43,681 nt of DNA from a virus. The stretch lies in IMG/VR virus record IMGVR_UViG_3300033153_002424, positions 1-43,681 of that record; one strand, written 5' to 3'. The translations under genes were made by a program, and so were the position numbers. Position 1 is the first letter of the stretch. Each line of letters begins with the position of its first letter. Below are positions 31,900 through 39,151 of this stretch, piece by piece. The notes below the pieces were generated by a model. That model saw only the letters and a list, made by a program, of their open reading frames with translations, was not told the origin of the DNA and searched no databases.

Positions 31900-32097
31900 A
31901 TGAACGCAATGAACAGAATCCGCAAGATCCGTAAAGAACTTGAAATCTTAGTCTCCGATATCGACGCCTTTGACGATTACCTTAATTCCATCTATCGCGT
32001 CGGGATTGACATAACTTTCGTATTAAGCGTTGTCCTTGACGGAAAGGCGGCATCCTCAGACGTTACCATGGCCTTTGAAGACTGGCAGACTAAATAA
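31900..32097 (+). CDS. Hypothetical protein, 65 aa
   Basis: First gene after promoter C. Starts MNAMNRIRKIRKELEILVSDIDAFDDYL, a charged helix, then a hydrophobic strand (IDITFVLSVVLDG). ATG 31900 is preferred to GTG 31891 because TGGAG lies just upstream. Unrecognised. Confidence 0.62.
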   Translation: MNAMNRIRKIRKELEILVSDIDAFDDYLNSIYRVGIDITFVLSVVLDGKAASSDVTMAFEDWQTK

Positions 32098-32109
32098 CCC
32101 CTTCACTCC

Positions 32110-32129
32110 GCTCCGCCTTCGGGCGGGGC
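32110..32129 (+). other. UUCG-tetraloop hairpin
   Basis: GCTCCGCC (32110-32117) pairs with GGCGGGGC (32122-32129) round a TTCG loop, one T-G wobble. This is a very stable RNA hairpin. No T-run follows, so it is more likely an mRNA-stability or processing element than a terminator. Confidence 0.75.
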
Positions 32130-32144
32130 AACTTAGGAGACAAG

Positions 32145-32189
32145 ATGAACGCAGCCAAACAAATCAGATACTGGAGACTAAGACGATGA
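32145..32189 (+). CDS. Tiny 14-residue peptide frame
   Basis: ATG 32145 follows TTAGGAGA, encodes MNAAKQIRYWRLRR and stops in an ATGA overlap with the next gene. Its sequence resembles the first turn of an Xre-type HTH (QIRxxRLRRG), so it may be a remnant, or a leader peptide that couples translation of the gene behind. Supported only by ribosome site and coupling. Confidence 0.35.
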   Translation: MNAAKQIRYWRLRR

Positions 32190-32383
32190 CAGCCAAAGAG
32201 GCAGCACAGAAGATCATTGACCAGAAAGGCTCGTGCAGGGACATCCTTTGTAGGGATTGCTCGATACATAAAGGCTGTGACACCCTGCTGAAGGCAGGCG
32301 CTGAGGATATTGATTTCAGAGAGCCTAGCCCGGCCCATGTCGAGCTTGCACGCGAGTATCTGCTAGAGGCGAAGTATGCCTGA
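32186..32383 (+). CDS. Cys-rich small protein, 65 aa
   Basis: The centre reads GSCRDILCRDCSIHKGCD, a four-Cys cluster within 15 residues, probably a metal site; similar small phage proteins are known without function. CTGGAGA lies upstream of ATG 32186. The stop overlaps the next gene by eight bases. Confidence 0.68.
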   Translation: MTAKEAAQKIIDQKGSCRDILCRDCSIHKGCDTLLKAGAEDIDFREPSPAHVELAREYLLEAKYA

Positions 32384-32687
32384 CATCAGGCTACAGATAC
32401 CAACAGACACCTACGACCTGCTCAACGCTATGTCGCTACGCTCTAACACGTCTATAGCCGATATCATCAGGGACATCCTTTTTTCTACACCGAGAATGGT
32501 CAACCTTGAGATTTCAGGAACGACCGAACGGTACAAGATAGACCTTGAAACGGATCTAACGCGGGAGAACATCATAGCGATACTGAACTGGCGGACGCAC
32601 CAGGAGAAACCAGCGCTTGAGAAGTGGCGCGATTCATACAAACCCTTTACCAGCGGCCTGATTGAAGGCTTGCATTACTTAACCTAG
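32376..32687 (+). CDS. Ribbon-helix-helix-like protein, 103 aa
   Basis: The first 40 residues (DIRLQIPTDTYDLLNAMSLRSNTSIADIIRDIL) show a strand followed by two helices as in ribbon-helix-helix DNA-binding proteins. The rest is unassigned. GAGGCGAAGT precedes the ATG. A regulatory role is possible. Confidence 0.58.
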   Translation: MPDIRLQIPTDTYDLLNAMSLRSNTSIADIIRDILFSTPRMVNLEISGTTERYKIDLETDLTRENIIAILNWRTHQEKPALEKWRDSYKPFTSGLIEGLHYLT

Positions 32688-32700
32688 AGGAGATAGAGAG

Positions 32701-32931
32701 ATGAAAGACCTAACACAGAACGCGTGGGTACTACAGACCCTGGAGAGGGGCAGGCAGCTAACGCAGAACGACGCAGGACGGTTATACGGCATAGCGAGGC
32801 TAGCGAGGTGCGTGAACGACTTGAAAAACGAGGGCTATAACGTCCGCAAGGTAATGATAGCCGTACGGAACAGACGCGGCCAATGCGTCAAGGTGGCCAA
32901 GTACTTCCTACGCGGCAAACAACCAATCTAA
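32701..32931 (+). CDS. Small helix-turn-helix protein, 76 aa
   Basis: VLQTLERGRQLTQNDAGRLYGIARLARCVNDLKNEGYNVRKVMIAV is the winged-HTH pattern of a family common in phages (LTxxDAxxxYGIxRLAxxVxxLKxxGYxV). A basic wing follows. It probably binds DNA. A GAGGAGATAGAG ribosome site is strong. Confidence 0.75.
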   Translation: MKDLTQNAWVLQTLERGRQLTQNDAGRLYGIARLARCVNDLKNEGYNVRKVMIAVRNRRGQCVKVAKYFLRGKQPI

Positions 32932-32943
32932 AGGACAAAGAAG

Positions 32944-33141
32944 ATGCCAGACTTTTTAGAAGAATTACAGAACTTGCTCAACACTCACAATGCGGCCATC
33001 ATACGGTCTGCAAACAAAACGAACTCGCTGGTAGCAAGCGTACAGACAGGCCCGTCAACCTTTGTTGATGTTGAGTTTGAAGAGGATATCGACGAAAGCC
33101 AGATCAAACAAAAGAACTACGAATATATAAGGATGGCATAA
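32944..33141 (+). CDS. Hypothetical protein, 65 aa
   Basis: Unrecognised; helical start (FLEELQNLLNTHNAAIIR) and acidic centre (VDVEFEEDIDESQ). AAAGGAC upstream. The stop overlaps the next start (TAATG). Confidence 0.62.
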   Translation: MPDFLEELQNLLNTHNAAIIRSANKTNSLVASVQTGPSTFVDVEFEEDIDESQIKQKNYEYIRMA

Positions 33142-33314
33142 TGGATAGAAACCAAGCGATATTCAACAGATGCCAATCGCGTCGGGACAGCTCAGAGCAC
33201 CCTGACTACTGGGAAAACCCCATCTACTGCCACAAGTGCGGCGAAGAGGCCACAGCAAACGACGAAAACGAAAACCCGGTATGCGATGAATGCGAGGACA
33301 AAGAATATGAGTGA
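33141..33314 (+). CDS. Small zinc-ribbon protein, 57 aa
   Basis: CHKCGEEAT and CDECEDKEYE at residues 30-33 and 48-51 form a standard two-knuckle zinc ribbon. It starts in a TAATG overlap and its own stop lies within the first codons of the Lar-like gene, so it is placed by coupling on both sides. Confidence 0.65.
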   Translation: MDRNQAIFNRCQSRRDSSEHPDYWENPIYCHKCGEEATANDENENPVCDECEDKEYE

Positions 33315-33516
33315 TATAAAACCATGCCCCTTCTGCGGGTGCGAGGCGGAATTGCACGAGGACGGGTTTAGGGACAAGGAAAGCTATGACATACGCTGTA
33401 CTGACGGCAACTGTTACCTGTCCTACGGCGCAGGCTGGCGATTCAGCACAGTAAGCGAAGCTAGAGAGCTATGGAATCGTCGCGACGAGCTTGACAACAC
33501 AGACCAGAAAGACTAA
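33307..33516 (+). CDS. Lar-like restriction alleviation protein, 69 aa
   Basis: KPCPFCGCEAELHEDGF, then YDIRCTDGNCYLSYGAGW and TVSEARELWNRR, matches the Lar family (Rac prophage Lar), known to reduce cutting by type I restriction enzymes. Many members are uncharacterised, so anti-restriction is a family-based inference. The gene overlaps the preceding zinc-ribbon gene and ends before a terminator. Confidence 0.75.
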   Translation: MSDIKPCPFCGCEAELHEDGFRDKESYDIRCTDGNCYLSYGAGWRFSTVSEARELWNRRDELDNTDQKD

Positions 33517-33555
33517 TGTATGAGTAGCATAGTAAAGCATGCAGTAATCAACTTC

Positions 33556-33603
33556 GCCACCGGAGCTTTTCACAAAGCTGCTTTACCCGGTGGCTTTTAT
33601 TTT
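33556..33603 (+). terminator. Rho-independent terminator
   Basis: GCCACCGG (33556-33563) pairs with CCGGTGGC (33587-33594). Inside it AGCTTT pairs with AAAGCT (33564-33569/33574-33579). TTTTATTTT follows. It closes the promoter C operon. Confidence 0.9.
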
Positions 33604-33621
33604 ACATAGGAGTAAAGCCTT

Positions 33622-34041
33622 ATGAGTATGAAGAAGAAACGCAAGCCGTATGAAGTCCAGCTAAAAGACCCGCGCTGGCTTGAGTTGCGACAGAAGGTGT
33701 TAGAGCGTGATGATTGTGTATGTTCATCATGCGGACGGCAGCAGTCGGCACATCAGGCATACCAAGTGCACCATAAAGACTACAGGCCCAATGCAATGGC
33801 GTGGGAGTATCCACTTGAAGACCTTGTAACGATGTGTGATGACTGTCACGGCCATATTCATTCATACCTTGAAAGCATCAGGAAGCTTGTTCGACGCATG
33901 GACCCTGACGAGCTTGAGGTGTTTGTTCATATGTGCTTTGGTCGTTTCCATTCTTGGATGGATCGAACGGGAGGAACTAGCCGTATTAGATACTGGCGGG
34001 AATGTAGCGAGATTATACCAAGATCGGAGGACAAACAATGA
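33622..34041 (+). CDS. HNH endonuclease, 139 aa
   Basis: DPRWLELRQKVLERDDCVCSSCGRQQSAHQAYQVHHKDYRPNAMAWEYPLEDLVTMCDDCHGHIH contains the CxxC pairs, the HH of the beta strand, the central Asn and the last His of the HNH fold. AGGAG precedes the ATG. It is directly upstream of the initiator gene with ATGA overlap, so it may be a cargo or homing-type nuclease, or a resident processing nuclease. Confidence 0.8.
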   Translation: MSMKKKRKPYEVQLKDPRWLELRQKVLERDDCVCSSCGRQQSAHQAYQVHHKDYRPNAMAWEYPLEDLVTMCDDCHGHIHSYLESIRKLVRRMDPDELEVFVHMCFGRFHSWMDRTGGTSRIRYWRECSEIIPRSEDKQ

Positions 34042-34844
34042 ACGGGTGGTTGAAGGTTCACAGGAAATTTAAGGAGTGGGAGTGGTACTCTGACTCCAAG
34101 GCGGTCCACTTGTTCATACACCTGCTTTTAAGCGCCAACCATGAGCCTCGTAAGTGGCGCGGGGTAATGATCGAGTCAGGCCAATTCGTTACGTCAATAG
34201 AGAGCCTTAAGGCCCAGACGGGGATAAGCTCACAATCAGTCAGGACTATACTCAAAAAACTGTGCCAAACAAGAGAGGTAACATGCCAACCAACAAACAG
34301 ATTTACTATGATAACTATCTGTAACTGGGCTAGTTACCAAACTATAGATTCGCCGATCAACACGCCAGCTAACAAACAACTAACAAACAATCAACAAACA
34401 GCTAACAAACAACTAACAACAAACAAGAAGGATAAGAACTATAAGAATGAAAAGAAAATACAGTGCAACCTAGCGCCGTTGCTCCAAGCTTACCAACGTC
34501 GATACTCCGCTACTCCAGACTTAAATGGATTCAGGGCAGGAATTACAGAAGCCGTCAAGTCTGGTTTCATGCAGGAGAATATTCAACCAGCTTTGGATTT
34601 TCTTAACACACAGACCGACTGGAAGTATATCCCTGCATTCAACGCACCAAACAAGCTAAGGGATAACCTTGGCAGGATCTACGCCCTTTCTCAGGAATCA
34701 ACCGACAAGGAGGAAGAGAATAGGAACTTAGCTCTTGATATCTTGAGCGAACCTAAGGATGCAGAGATAGACCGAGCCTCACCAGAAGAGATAAAGGAAG
34801 CAACAAGCGAGCTTACAAAGAAGTTCAAAAGGCATGGTAAATGA
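34038..34844 (+). CDS. DnaD-like replication initiator containing iterons, 268 aa
   Basis: The N-terminal 100 residues are a winged HTH of the phage replication type (WLKVHRKFKEWEWYSDSKAVHLFIHLLLSANHEPRKWRG..., GQFVTSIESLKAQTGISSQSVRTILKKL, FTMITICNWASYQ). Then comes an Asn/Gln/Thr-rich linker encoded by 11-bp repeats, and a DnaD-like C-terminal part. It probably binds the origin and recruits the DnaB helicase encoded next (ATGA overlap). The arrangement parallels lambda O, whose origin also lies within the gene. Confidence 0.8.
   Translation: MNGWLKVHRKFKEWEWYSDSKAVHLFIHLLLSANHEPRKWRGVMIESGQFVTSIESLKAQTGISSQSVRTILKKLCQTREVTCQPTNRFTMITICNWASYQTIDSPINTPANKQLTNNQQTANKQLTTNKKDKNYKNEKKIQCNLAPLLQAYQRRYSATPDLNGFRAGITEAVKSGFMQENIQPALDFLNTQTDWKYIPAFNAPNKLRDNLGRIYALSQESTDKEEENRNLALDILSEPKDAEIDRASPEEIKEATSELTKKFKRHGK
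34369..34423 (+). repeat. Five 11-bp iterons, candidate replication origin
   Basis: CTAACAAACAA occurs at 34369, 34380 and 34402, with the variants TCAACAAACAG at 34391 and CTAACAACAAA at 34413. The spacing is exactly 11 bp. A purine-rich, A-rich stretch follows. Repeats lie inside the initiator gene, as lambda ori does in gene O. Confidence 0.65.
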
Positions 34845-36187
34845 TTGATAGACCATTACCGAGTAGTGCAGAGATGGAGCATGCTGTCTTAGGTTGTCTG
34901 TTACAGTCTCCCGATAAGGTGATTGATACGATATCTGAGTTGATGGTTGATGACTTCTATTCACCACGCAATAAAGAGGTGTACGCAAGCTCTATCGAGA
35001 TAATTGATGCAGGGAAAACGCTCGACCTACCAACGCTCGACGCCCTACTGCAAGACAAAGGCGGACATACCACCATTGAGGAGCTACGACAAATCAGGAA
35101 CAGCGTGGCTACTGTTGCAAATGTTAGGTCATTTGTCCAAACCGTTAAAAACTACAGCAATGCGCGAAAGATAATCTGCACATGCAGTGACCTAATGGGA
35201 CAAGCATTTGAAACCAAGGCAGACGACATACCAAAGCTGCTAGACTCCGCAGAGGGTTCAATCTTCACCATAGGAGCATCTACCAAGGAAGAAGGCTTTA
35301 CGCACGTCACAGGCGCATTAGGCGGCGCTATCGAAGGAATTATGGGTATGGCTTCCGGTGACCCACGGCATGCAGGGATACCAACTGGGTTTACAGAGCT
35401 GGATAAGTGGATAATAGGATTGCGTAAACAAGAGATTATCGTTATTGCCGCGCGTCCATCGCTAGGCAAGACCGCCCTTGCGTTGAATGTGCAAAGGCGC
35501 ATGGCGTCAAGTGGCCATTCGGTAGGCATCGTATCACTTGAAATGTCAAAAGAGAAGCTTTGCCAGCGGCAGATATTTGAGATCTCTGGAATTGACTCGC
35601 GCTCGCTGTCGAACGGAAGTATAACAGCAGCCCAAATAAATGTCGACATTCCCAAGGCTTGCGAAGAGCTTTCAAAAATGCCTATCTATTATTACGACTC
35701 CACCCCAGATTGGCCGACAGTCAAAAGGCGCATCAGGCAAGCTGTCAGGGAGCACAATATAGATTCTATCATGATTGACTATTTACAGCTTCTAAGGCTT
35801 GGCCGAAAGATGGACTCACGGCAGTTAGAGGTTGCTGAGCTGTCCGCTAACCTGAAGATGCTTGCGAGGGAGCTGGATATTCCTATTGTGATATTAGCTC
35901 AGCTTAATCGCGAGGCGGAGAACAAGACGCCGAAGATATCCGACCTGCGTGAGTCTGGTGCTGTTGAGCAGGATGCAGACATCATTATTCTCTTGGACAG
36001 GAAGCGAGAGTCAAGCGATGCCGACACCGCCAGATGTGTCCAGGAGGGCAGAGGAATTGAAGTGAAAGGGATTATAGCAAAGAACCGTAACGGCGCAACA
36101 GGAACCGCCAACCTATTGTTTTTCCCAAAATACACCCGCTTTGAAGATCAGAGCAGGATGTATGATTCAGACGTACCGAATTTTTAG
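34841..36187 (+). CDS. dnaB: Replicative DNA helicase, DnaB-like, 448 aa
   Basis: Unwinds DNA at the fork as a hexamer. The DnaB N-terminal domain (SAEMEHAVLGCLLQSPD...) covers residues 1-120. The RecA-like domain has Walker A AARPSLGKTAL at about 203-213, Walker B SIMIDYLQLL with Asp313, and DLRESGAVEQDADIIILLDR downstream. Full length for the family. Start overlaps the initiator stop (ATGA). Confidence 0.94.
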   Translation: MIDRPLPSSAEMEHAVLGCLLQSPDKVIDTISELMVDDFYSPRNKEVYASSIEIIDAGKTLDLPTLDALLQDKGGHTTIEELRQIRNSVATVANVRSFVQTVKNYSNARKIICTCSDLMGQAFETKADDIPKLLDSAEGSIFTIGASTKEEGFTHVTGALGGAIEGIMGMASGDPRHAGIPTGFTELDKWIIGLRKQEIIVIAARPSLGKTALALNVQRRMASSGHSVGIVSLEMSKEKLCQRQIFEISGIDSRSLSNGSITAAQINVDIPKACEELSKMPIYYYDSTPDWPTVKRRIRQAVREHNIDSIMIDYLQLLRLGRKMDSRQLEVAELSANLKMLARELDIPIVILAQLNREAENKTPKISDLRESGAVEQDADIIILLDRKRESSDADTARCVQEGRGIEVKGIIAKNRNGATGTANLLFFPKYTRFEDQSRMYDSDVPNF

Positions 36188-36214
36188 CATGTATAAACAC
36201 AAAGGAGTAGAGAG

Positions 36215-36523
36215 ATGACACAACACACAAAACTACCATGGACGCTAGGCAAGGGAGCCGTCAGGCTACGGACCGAGGACGGCACTCTAGTTGCTGAATG
36301 CTACACGACTGGCAACTATATCCGCTACCCTAAAAAGTCAGAGCGGGAAGCTAACGCCGCTTTTATAGTCAAGGCCTGCAATAATCACGATCCACTCACC
36401 AAGGCAGCTCAAAAGCTACTCCACCTACACCTGTGCGAGATGGAAGGAATTGAGAGCGGGCAACCCACGCCGGATCAATGGGCAGAAGCTGTAGACGAAC
36501 TATCACAGATACTTGAAGATTAG
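36215..36523 (+). CDS. Phage protein of the AFIVKACNxHD family, 102 aa
   Basis: THTKLPW-type start (QHTKLPWTLGKG) and NAAFIVKACNNHDPLTKAAQKLLHLH, clearly a paralogue of the protein at 27311. The family is common in phages and its function is unknown. AAAGGAG precedes the ATG. Its stop is directly followed by dyad site D. Confidence 0.75.
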   Translation: MTQHTKLPWTLGKGAVRLRTEDGTLVAECYTTGNYIRYPKKSEREANAAFIVKACNNHDPLTKAAQKLLHLHLCEMEGIESGQPTPDQWAEAVDELSQILED

Positions 36524-36526
36524 CCC

Positions 36527-36554
36527 TTGCGCTATGTCAAGGATGCAGTATAGT
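36527..36554 (+). promoter_or_regulatory. Early promoter with dyad operator (site D)
   Basis: TTGCGC (36527-36532), 16 bases and TATAGT (36549-36554). The dyad CTTGCGCTATGTCAAG spans 36526-36541; its first 15 bases are identical to the reverse complement of site A. Confidence 0.75.
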
Positions 36555-36580
36555 AAAGCAAACCAAGGGAGGCAAACCCA

Positions 36581-36790
36581 ATGAACTTCACGCCAACAAA
36601 AGAGCGGGTACAGAGGCATAGAGCTATTAGAGCACAAAAGCGACGGGATAATGATCTGCTACTAGAAGAGATTTGGGCGGAGCATGACGCCCGCGAAATG
36701 GAGCGACTATCAGAGTCTAAGCGTAAGCTTGAGATCAGGCTTGTAAATGTTAATAAGGCCATCGAGAGGCTATCTAGGGGTAACCAATGA
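36581..36790 (+). CDS. Coiled-coil protein, 69 aa
   Basis: First gene after promoter D, with GGGAGG upstream. Almost entirely charged helix (HRAIRAQKRRDNDLLLEEIWAEHDAREMERLSESKRKLEIRLVNVNKAIERL). No known domain. ATGA overlap with the next gene. Confidence 0.66.
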   Translation: MNFTPTKERVQRHRAIRAQKRRDNDLLLEEIWAEHDAREMERLSESKRKLEIRLVNVNKAIERLSRGNQ

Positions 36791-37008
36791 AGACAACAGC
36801 TAGGCTACTCATCGCTATCATGGCAACCGCAGTATTTATCTGCATGATCGTAGGAATGTTAATCCTCGACAAGACGCAACAAGACAGCAAACAGCTCATA
36901 CAGCAGGCACACAGACGCATAGCAGTGCTAGAGGCATACGTAGAGCACACAGAGAGCAGGCACGCGCCTTGCGACCTGACAACGTTTGAATTTGAGGAGG
37001 TGGAGTGA
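36787..37008 (+). CDS. Single-pass membrane protein with periplasmic-type helix, 73 aa
   Basis: TARLLIAIMATAVFICMIVGMLIL is one membrane helix, followed by a helical domain (QDSKQLIQQAHRRIAVLEAYVEHTES) and one Cys. The shape resembles small Rz-like spanins but the length and position (early operon) do not fit lysis well. Function unassigned. Confidence 0.62.
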   Translation: MKTTARLLIAIMATAVFICMIVGMLILDKTQQDSKQLIQQAHRRIAVLEAYVEHTESRHAPCDLTTFEFEEVE

Positions 37009-37295
37009 TGAAATGCTTTACACCAGACGGACTACCAGTACACGAGCTTGAGGGTGTTGGATTGGTCGTTGAAGCCCATCAGCACAACGCGGCGATGTCA
37101 TCTCGTGAGAGTATGCTGTCAGGAGCAGAATTCCAGCGAGACGAGCTCAAAGAGTCACTGAAGGAAATTGTGTCTCTACACCAGAAGCTAGAGGAAGAGG
37201 AGGCCTTACGCGGAATGGAAGGCTTGACGACAAGAGACGACATGAACAAGGCAATCAGAAGCGCCAAACAGCTACTAAAGGAGATAGAAGCATGA
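37008..37295 (+). CDS. Hypothetical coiled-coil protein, 95 aa
   Basis: Starts MKCFTPDGLPVHELEGVGLVVEAHQHNAAMSSRESMLSG, then charged helix (QRDELKESLKEIVSLHQKLEEEEAL). ATG 37008 overlaps the stop of the membrane protein, after GAGGAGGTGGAG. ATGA overlap with the next gene. Confidence 0.64.
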   Translation: MKCFTPDGLPVHELEGVGLVVEAHQHNAAMSSRESMLSGAEFQRDELKESLKEIVSLHQKLEEEEALRGMEGLTTRDDMNKAIRSAKQLLKEIEA

Positions 37296-38656
37296 TAAAG
37301 GCAAAGGAAGGGGTAGCACTTTTAGTCCAGGCTAAAACAGGTAGAGTACATGTTGCGCACGGGCCTTTTCTCTGCGGAACTACCCTGTCAGAGCCGGGTG
37401 TTCTAATTGACACTTGCGAAGAGTCAGAGATGTGCAGTAACTGCCTCAGGATTGCCAGGAAGCGAGGGTTGATCGAGGAAGTAGAGGACCAAGTACTACC
37501 TGCTGAGCACCACCCGCCGCCGCCAGAGGATATGACGCTGCAAGGCCCGTTTACTTCGAAGGAATGTCAAGGGAAGGTCGTGCCTAAAAGGGCTAGAGTG
37601 TGGAATAATCCGTCTTGGGAACACTCAGGTCTGATTGGCAAAGAACCCTGTCCGTTCTGCTACTACGCCATCCCCGAAGGCACTAGCATGACGCCGGAGC
37701 ACCCTAAGGTAACCTGTGAAGAGTGCGACGGTACGGGGTTCTATGGCGATAATGGACCTGGCATAATCGGAAACTGCGAATACCATGCGTGTGAATGCGG
37801 AGCTGAAAACGCTATGTATACCTCGCTTGCAGAAGCTGACGACAAAGCCACTCGCGGTTGGGACCACCTGAAAGCGATCTGGGAAGCTATGGAGTTCGGT
37901 TATGATTGGGAGTATGGCGGGTTCCTTGCTCGGCATGTGGTCGGTAAGTACGAGGAGATGAAGAAGCGTATTAAGGAGCTGGAGGCGGACGTGGAGCTGC
38001 TTGAGGGTAAGTCGATAGGGGTCAATAGCTGGGTGGCGAGCCTGAGCGACCCTAATACAGTTTATTGCCTCATGTTGAGGGGAACGCTTGGCACGCCGGG
38101 TGAACTGTCCTTGTTGAATCTATGCCCAGAGACAAAGGCTAAGGTGGCTGAGCTGGAAGCAGCAAACGACGAACTGAACGAGGATGACGCAAAACAGACC
38201 AAACTCCTGTGTGACTACGACCGAGCCACAGCAGGCCACACCCTAGCCAATGTCACCTTGATTATGAAGCACATCCTTGTTGAGGAGCTGGCTGGCGGCC
38301 TCACCCTCGAATTCCGACTACCGAAAGCTGGCGACGAGTGGCTGTATATTGATGGGTACCAACGTGTATGGCGCAAGTCTCTAGTCGATTGGGAATGCAA
38401 CATGCTCCCCAAGTTCATCCGCACCCCAAAAGTAGAATGGCTTGAAGGCGGCCTATTCGGTAACAGCCTGATACGAAGCCAACGCGCCCACATGCCATGC
38501 CAGTTCAAAGAAGGCACAAAGAGCGATTGGGAAAAAGGAACGTTGCTTGCGCGACTCGATCACGAACTAACGCCATTCGCAGTTCTTGGGACTGACAACC
38601 TGCTTGTAGCTGCCGTTGAATGCCGCATCAAGAAATCAGACATAAAGGATCAATAA
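37292..38656 (+). CDS. Multidomain Cys-rich protein of unknown function, 454 aa
   Basis: Unrecognised as a whole. The N-terminus has CEESEMCSNCLRIARKRG. About residues 120-175 hold a Cys-rich module (PCPFCYYAIPEG, TCEECDGTGFYGDNG, CEYHACECGAE) like DnaJ-type zinc centres. Residues 220-240 are coiled coil (EEMKKRIKELEADVELLEG), and the C-terminus has EWLYIDGYQRVWRKSLVDWECNMLPKF and ESS-like AHMPCQFKEGT. It may be a fusion of several small early proteins. Coupled by ATGA to the gene before. Confidence 0.62.
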   Translation: MIKAKEGVALLVQAKTGRVHVAHGPFLCGTTLSEPGVLIDTCEESEMCSNCLRIARKRGLIEEVEDQVLPAEHHPPPPEDMTLQGPFTSKECQGKVVPKRARVWNNPSWEHSGLIGKEPCPFCYYAIPEGTSMTPEHPKVTCEECDGTGFYGDNGPGIIGNCEYHACECGAENAMYTSLAEADDKATRGWDHLKAIWEAMEFGYDWEYGGFLARHVVGKYEEMKKRIKELEADVELLEGKSIGVNSWVASLSDPNTVYCLMLRGTLGTPGELSLLNLCPETKAKVAELEAANDELNEDDAKQTKLLCDYDRATAGHTLANVTLIMKHILVEELAGGLTLEFRLPKAGDEWLYIDGYQRVWRKSLVDWECNMLPKFIRTPKVEWLEGGLFGNSLIRSQRAHMPCQFKEGTKSDWEKGTLLARLDHELTPFAVLGTDNLLVAAVECRIKKSDIKDQ

Positions 38657-38657
38657 C

Positions 38658-38786
38658 ATGAGCCCCATATACAACCTATACACAGACCTCAGCGAGTTTA
38701 TGCAGCGGCTGACCCTGTTAGAGATGGACCAAGCACTAGAAGAGCTATACCACCTATGGCAGGCATCAGGAAAACCGTCAAGCTAG
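38658..38786 (+). CDS. Small acidic helical protein, 42 aa
   Basis: Follows the 454-residue protein by one base; encodes MSPIYNLYTDLSEFMQRLTLL... ending ASGKPSS. One amphipathic helix (LEMDQALEELYHLW). The GGATCAATAAC before the ATG is a weak ribosome site, so re-initiation after the upstream stop is likely. Its stop lies just before promoter E. Confidence 0.5.
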   Translation: MSPIYNLYTDLSEFMQRLTLLEMDQALEELYHLWQASGKPSS

Positions 38787-38787
38787 G

Positions 38788-38815
38788 TTGACATTCCGCA
38801 AGCGTGTAGTATATT
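38788..38815 (+). promoter_or_regulatory. Strong promoter with dyad operator (site E), drives the tRNA-like RNA
   Basis: TTGACA (38788-38793), 16 bases, TATATT (38810-38815), the best match to consensus here apart from the promoter at 39485. The dyad TTGACATTCCGCAAG spans 38788-38802 and is the exact reverse complement of the first 15 bases of site B. No coding gene follows for 440 bases. Confidence 0.8.
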
Positions 38816-38964
38816 ACAATCAAGATCTAAGACAATTGAAACCACCACGAGGCGAGAGGTTCGCACGAATCGAAAGATTGAATGAATGCGGCCATGTAAC
38901 ACGCACCGCAACGCCTGTACAGCAGAGCGGCATTAGTCCAGCAAGATGCTACGGTACCCGATTC

Positions 38965-39051
38965 CACTGTGTCTCGGCGTAGGGGCCAAGGAAGGACTCG
39001 CGAGGAAACACCTTGGTAGGTTCTCCGGTTAAAATCCGGACGTGGTGACCA
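38965..39051 (+). ncRNA. tRNA-like module with encoded CCA, 87 nt
   Basis: CACTGTG (38965-38971) can pair with CGTGGTG (39041-39047) using three G-T wobbles. CCAAGG (38986-38991) pairs with CCTTGG (39011-39016) round a 19-nt loop, and TCCGG/CCGGA (39024-39040) with a 7-nt loop forms a T-arm. Then ACCA. There is only a poor D-arm (GGC/GCC). The alternative is that CACCACG at 38843 is the true acceptor partner, giving a 209-nt RNA with tRNA-like ends, as in tmRNA. The two models cannot be separated by eye. Confidence 0.45.
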
Positions 39052-39151
39052 ATCGCCCTCTACGAGGAGAGATCGAAGCCTATTCATTTAGGTAATTACA
39101 GGAAGCAATGACTGTTGAATCGTAGATGACAGCCGGGAAAGACCGGCATAA

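Noticed and set aside
33520-33609. 29-codon frame after the Lar-like gene
   Set aside because: It runs through the terminator hairpin and has no ribosome site.
38843-39051. Group I intron in a tRNA, or a true tmRNA
   Set aside because: I could not find the group I P7/P3 core motifs, nor a tag-coding frame with the usual Ala-Ala ending or a G-U pair at the third acceptor position.
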